Positions 14,386 through 16,541 of a stretch of DNA of 16,541 bases are shown here, one piece after another (positions within the stretch are counted from its first letter, which is position 1; the number at the start of each line of letters is the position of its first letter). The notes beneath the pieces are model-generated. The model searched no databases. It saw only the letters and a program-made list of their open reading frames with translations, and was not told the origin of the DNA. This stretch comes from Flavobacterium sp. GTDB taxonomy: Bacteria > Bacteroidota > Bacteroidia > Flavobacteriales > Flavobacteriaceae. Made by a program: the position numbers and the translations under genes. The stretch lies in NCBI GenBank assembly GCA_030153045.1, contig JASLID010000119.1, positions 1 to 16,541 of the forward strand, read 5' to 3'.

Positions 14386-15045
14386 ATGCAACTTAAAAAA
14401 ATACACCCACAACTCCAACAAGCCCTTATTGAAAGTGGTTTAACAGAAGCAAATGAACTACAGCAGGAAAGTTTTAGTACCATAAAAAGTGGTGCTGATG
14501 CGGTTTTAATTGCGCCAAAAAGAAGCGGAAAATCCACAACAATAATAATCAACGTGATTCAAAGAATGGAAAAATCCATTGGAGAAAGCACAAGAGCTTT
14601 AATTATTGTAGAGAACAAAGAACGCGTTTTAGAAATGGAAGAAATGTTCTTGAAATATGGTAAATACCATGATTTGAGTATTTTAGGAGTTCATGATAAA
14701 GGGGATATCGATTATGATAAAAACATCATTTCGATGGGATTAGACGTGCTTATTGGAACGCCAAATAAAATCAATGCCATGTTTGCTTCTGCGGGTTTCA
14801 ATATCAATACAGTCAAAATGTTTGTAGTTGATGATGCCGATATTCTTTTTAGAAGTAGAATGGACGCTGTTATTCATCGTTTGTCTAATAGTATCGAAAA
14901 AACACAACGCTTGTTTTTTGCAGAAACTCTTACAGAAAGAGTAGAAAGTTTGGCGGATAAAATCATGATTGAACCGGTTTTCTTCGAATTAGAAGAGGAA
15001 GATTATGAAGAGGAAGAAGATAACGAAGAGGAAACAGAAGATTAA
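14386..15045 (+). CDS. Single-domain DEAD-box helicase-like protein with divergent motifs
   Basis: Protein of 219 residues corresponding only to the first RecA-like domain of a DEAD-box RNA helicase; the second (helicase C) domain is absent. Motifs in order: a Q-motif-like LQQESF (25-30); Walker A APKRSGKS (43-50, where AxTGSGKT is usual); TPNK (125-128) at motif Ib; motif II DDAD (149-152) in place of DEAD; and AET (179-181) in place of SAT. Motif Ia (PTRELA) is replaced by VENKERV. The tail (about 200-219) is almost all Glu/Asp. With one RecA domain, RNA unwinding is unlikely; nucleotide binding or a regulatory or scaffold role is possible. It starts 48 bases after the sigma-54 activator and may share its transcript. 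Confidence 0.82.
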   Translation: MQLKKIHPQLQQALIESGLTEANELQQESFSTIKSGADAVLIAPKRSGKSTTIIINVIQRMEKSIGESTRALIIVENKERVLEMEEMFLKYGKYHDLSILGVHDKGDIDYDKNIISMGLDVLIGTPNKINAMFASAGFNINTVKMFVVDDADILFRSRMDAVIHRLSNSIEKTQRLFFAETLTERVESLADKIMIEPVFFELEEEDYEEEEDNEEETED

Positions 15046-15064
15046 TTTCAGCGTGTTTTAATCT

Positions 15065-15097
15065 ATCAAAATAAAACCCATCAAAATAGCGCTATTT
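15065..15097. repeat. Direct repeat plus 14-bp palindrome upstream of the OM barrel gene
   Basis: ATCAAAATA occurs at 15065-15073 and 15080-15088. The second copy runs into AAATAGCGCTATTT (15084-15097), a perfect 14-bp palindrome. It lies 55 bases before the ATG at 15152. It could be an operator; nothing else is visible in the 106-base gap. Confidence 0.4.
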
Positions 15098-15151
15098 ATT
15101 CCCTTAATCATTACCAATTATAATTATCAAAAAGACATCCAAAAATATAAA

Positions 15152-15787
15152 ATGACAAAATACAATCTACGTACAATACTGATTATTTCGGTTTTTGTTT
15201 TAAAATTTAATGTAACCAATGCTCAGAAATTATCTTATGGAGTAATTTTAGGAGGAAATATTTATAACGATCAAAGCTCAAATGGTGGTCCAAACGATGT
15301 CTTTTTCGATTCTGGAAATGATAAATTTATCGTTCCGAATTTAGGAGGATATGCAGAATATGAGTTTAATACAAATTTAGGCCTAAAATTGGAAGTAACC
15401 GCCAATACGAAGACTTTCGAAAAAGGATTTTCAAATAGAGATTTAGGTGAAATTTACAAATTAAGTTTTATCGACATTAATCCCAATCTTAAATTTGATT
15501 TTGGAAAAGAATACCGAAAAGGATTTTATATGATGTTGGGGCCAAAAATTGCTTTGTTAACTAAAGCTGATTTTGAAGGGAAAAATGTAAGATCAGATTT
15601 TGAAAGCGTTAATCTGGGACTTGAATTAGGACTTGGTCAGCGCATACTGAAGTTCTTAGAAATAGAAGGTAAATTTGACTACGGTTTAACTCCTTTTTAC
15701 AAAGCTATTGGAAGTAAGCCGAATAAAATAACTGGTTTTTATCTTTCTTTAAATGTTGATATTCAAAAAATTGTGGAATTAAAATAA
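15152..15787 (+). CDS. Outer-membrane beta-barrel protein (porin-like, PorT type)
   Basis: Predicted outer-membrane protein of 211 residues, about 187 after cleavage. A signal peptide at 1-24 (MTKYNLRTILIISVFVLKFN, then VTNA, cut before Gln25) is followed by alternating hydrophobic/polar strands: YGVILGGNIY, VPNLGGYAEYEFNTNLGLKLEV, IDINPNLKFDFG, GFYMMLGPKIALL, NLGLELGLGQRI, then FYLSLNVDIQKIVELK at the end. This matches the small 'outer membrane beta-barrel' families (OMP_b-brl_2) common in Bacteroidetes, with about eight strands. No ligand or function is evident. DUF2007 follows after 7 bases, so they are probably one transcript. Confidence 0.85.
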   Translation: MTKYNLRTILIISVFVLKFNVTNAQKLSYGVILGGNIYNDQSSNGGPNDVFFDSGNDKFIVPNLGGYAEYEFNTNLGLKLEVTANTKTFEKGFSNRDLGEIYKLSFIDINPNLKFDFGKEYRKGFYMMLGPKIALLTKADFEGKNVRSDFESVNLGLELGLGQRILKFLEIEGKFDYGLTPFYKAIGSKPNKITGFYLSLNVDIQKIVELK

Positions 15788-15794
15788 AAGACAA

Positions 15795-16013
15795 ATGGGA
15801 TTAATGAAAGCCTTTTCAGGGAGTGAAATTTTAGCGCAGGCACTTCAAACTAAATTAGAGGAAGCAGGAATACAAACGGTGGTTAAAAACAACATACAAT
15901 CTGGAAGATTAGCCGGTTTTGGAACTGCAGGTCAAGCAGTCGAAGTTTTTATTCAAGAAACTGATTTTGCTAAAGCCAATCCTGTGATTGAGGAGTTTAG
16001 ATTGAGCATTTAG
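15795..16013 (+). CDS. DUF2007 small protein
   Basis: Protein of 72 residues matching DUF2007, annotated in databases as a 'putative prokaryotic signal-transducing protein'. The pattern is a short beta-alpha-beta fold: MKAFSGSEILAQALQTKLEEAGIQTVVKN, then a loop (GRLAGFGTAGQA) and VEVFIQETDFAKANPVIEEF. It is cytosolic, with no signal or membrane segment. M4 is an alternative start 9 bases on. It is probably translated from the same transcript as the upstream barrel gene. The biochemical role of the family is unknown. Confidence 0.85.
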   Translation: MGLMKAFSGSEILAQALQTKLEEAGIQTVVKNNIQSGRLAGFGTAGQAVEVFIQETDFAKANPVIEEFRLSI

Positions 16014-16032
16014 ATGAAATAAAATATATTAT

Positions 16033-16096
16033 TGTCATTTCGACGAAGGAGAAATCTCATCGCTTTTATACTAAGTTGGTGAGATTTCTCCTTTTT
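16033..16096. repeat. Dispersed-repeat-like hairpin acting as terminator
   Basis: GGAGAAATCTCATC (16048-16061) pairs with GGTGAGATTTCTCC (16078-16091), 14 pairs with one wobble, around a 16-base loop, followed by five T. It is preceded by TGTCATTTCGACGAA (16033-16047). This left half resembles an intergenic repeat I recall from many Flavobacteriia genomes, usually a longer palindrome. Here the right flank lacks the matching TTCGTCGAAATGACA, so the copy is one-sided. By position it can terminate the DUF2007 transcript. Confidence 0.75.
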
Positions 16097-16125
16097 CACA
16101 ATTACAAGTTTACAGAAAATTCTAA

Positions 16126-16155
16126 TTGCGACATTTTTAAATTAAACTATCTTTG
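16126..16155 (+). promoter_or_regulatory. Promoter of the ABC-F gene
   Basis: TTG (16126-16128), 19 bases, then TATCTTTG (16148-16155), a full TAnnTTTG match. The predicted start near 16161 leaves a leader of about 55 bases. Confidence 0.7.
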
Positions 16156-16170
16156 CACCTTCAAAAATTA

Positions 16171-16196
16171 TTGGTTATCCATAAACGAATAACCAA
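16171..16196 (+). promoter_or_regulatory. Leader hairpin of the ABC-F mRNA
   Basis: TTGGTTAT (16171-16178) and ATAACCAA (16189-16196) form a perfect 8-bp stem with a 10-base loop, inside the predicted 5' leader and 18 bases before the start codon. No U-tract follows. Confidence 0.5.
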
Positions 16197-16214
16197 ATCC
16201 ACAAATCAACGAAT

Positions 16215-16541
16215 ATGATTACAGTTAACGATATCTCCGTACAGTTTGGCGGAACAACGCTTTTTAGCGAAGTTTCTTTTGCCATCAATGAAAATGATAA
16301 AATTGCCCTTATGGGGAAAAACGGAGCCGGAAAATCAACGCTTTTAAAGATAGTAGCCGGTGAAAACAAACCGAGCCGTGGAGGTATTTCGGCACCGAGT
16401 GATGCTGTAATCGCTTATTTGCCACAGCATTTATTAACGGCTGATGATTGTACTGTTATGGAAGAAGCTTCCAAAGCCTTTGCCGAAGTTTTGGACATGA
16501 AGAAAGAAATGGACGAAATAAATGAGCAATTGACCATTCGT
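16215..16541 (+). CDS. ABC-F family ATPase, 3' end beyond window
   Basis: The first 109 codons of a soluble ABC-F protein, a family of ribosome-associated ATPases (EttA, Uup, YheS relatives) that act at the ribosomal E site. The start MITVNDISVQFGGTTLFSEV is typical, and Walker A is GKNGAGKST (residues 34-42). IAYLPQH (70-76) is the Q-loop region. An acidic/charged helical segment (MEEASKAFAEVLDMKKEMDEINEQL) then begins the arm-like insertion common to the family. The second ATPase domain and linker lie outside the window. The ATG at 16215 follows a good promoter and a leader hairpin. Which ABC-F subgroup it belongs to cannot be decided from this part. Confidence 0.9.
   Translation, partial: MITVNDISVQFGGTTLFSEVSFAINENDKIALMGKNGAGKSTLLKIVAGENKPSRGGISAPSDAVIAYLPQHLLTADDCTVMEEASKAFAEVLDMKKEMDEINEQLTIR

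Noticed and set aside
16175..16369. Minus-strand open frame over the ABC-F start.
   Set aside because: The plus strand encodes a convincing ABC-F N-terminus with promoter; the minus frame has no recognisable feature.

Overview
The window looks like chromosomal DNA from a Flavobacteriaceae member, most likely Flavobacterium or a close relative. The supporting signs are AT-rich sequence, the Bacteroidetes-type -7 promoter element TAnnTTTG in front of several genes, A-rich start regions without strong Shine-Dalgarno sequences, and characteristic protein types (DUF2807 'GIN' proteins, DUF4870, DUF4442, a DnaJ with only two zinc-finger repeats). I see no insertion sequence, prophage, CRISPR array or rRNA. 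Two genes run off the window: a tRNA-Pro at the left edge and an ABC-F ATPase at the right edge. No gene-free stretch exceeds about 200 bases.

Layout. (1) 1-1214: tRNA-Pro (minus, truncated) diverges from trxB (plus), which ends at a bidirectional terminator. (2) 1231-6593, all minus: a putative envelope-stress cluster. A DUF4870 membrane protein leads, followed by a PadR regulator, a large PspC membrane protein, an M23-type envelope protein and a DUF2807 lipoprotein, then a terminator. A second, secreted DUF2807 protein follows with its own promoter. The order and tight spacing suggest a Psp/Lia-like sensor-regulator operon. A perfect dyad (TTTAGACT-N22-AGTCTAAA) spans its promoter and could be the PadR operator. 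(3) 6790-8262, plus: a DUF4442 hotdog protein and a TIGR01777 NAD(P)-binding protein. (4) 8444-10241, plus: grpE and dnaJ, closed by two tandem terminators. Their promoter region contains both a TAnnTTTG element and an excellent sigma-54 -24/-12 match. (5) 10291-13111, plus: a hypothetical protein with a C-terminal membrane helix, then a NatA/NatB-like ABC exporter pair overlapping by one base. (6) 13174-15045, plus: an NtrC-type response regulator that lacks a DNA-binding domain, and a single-domain DEAD-box-like protein with altered motifs. (7) 15152-16013, plus: an outer-membrane beta-barrel protein and a small DUF2007 protein. A dispersed-repeat-like hairpin and the promoter and leader of the ABC-F gene follow.

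How the genes may work together. Much of the window concerns stress and envelope upkeep: thioredoxin reductase (thiol balance), GrpE/DnaJ (protein folding), and the PadR/PspC/DUF2807 cluster (membrane sensing). The most interesting points are the Psp-like operon with its candidate operator, the sigma-54-like promoter of grpE-dnaJ in a window that also encodes a sigma-54 activator, and a run of proteins missing expected parts (DnaJ zinc site I, the activator's DNA-binding domain, the second helicase domain, the first M23 zinc ligand).
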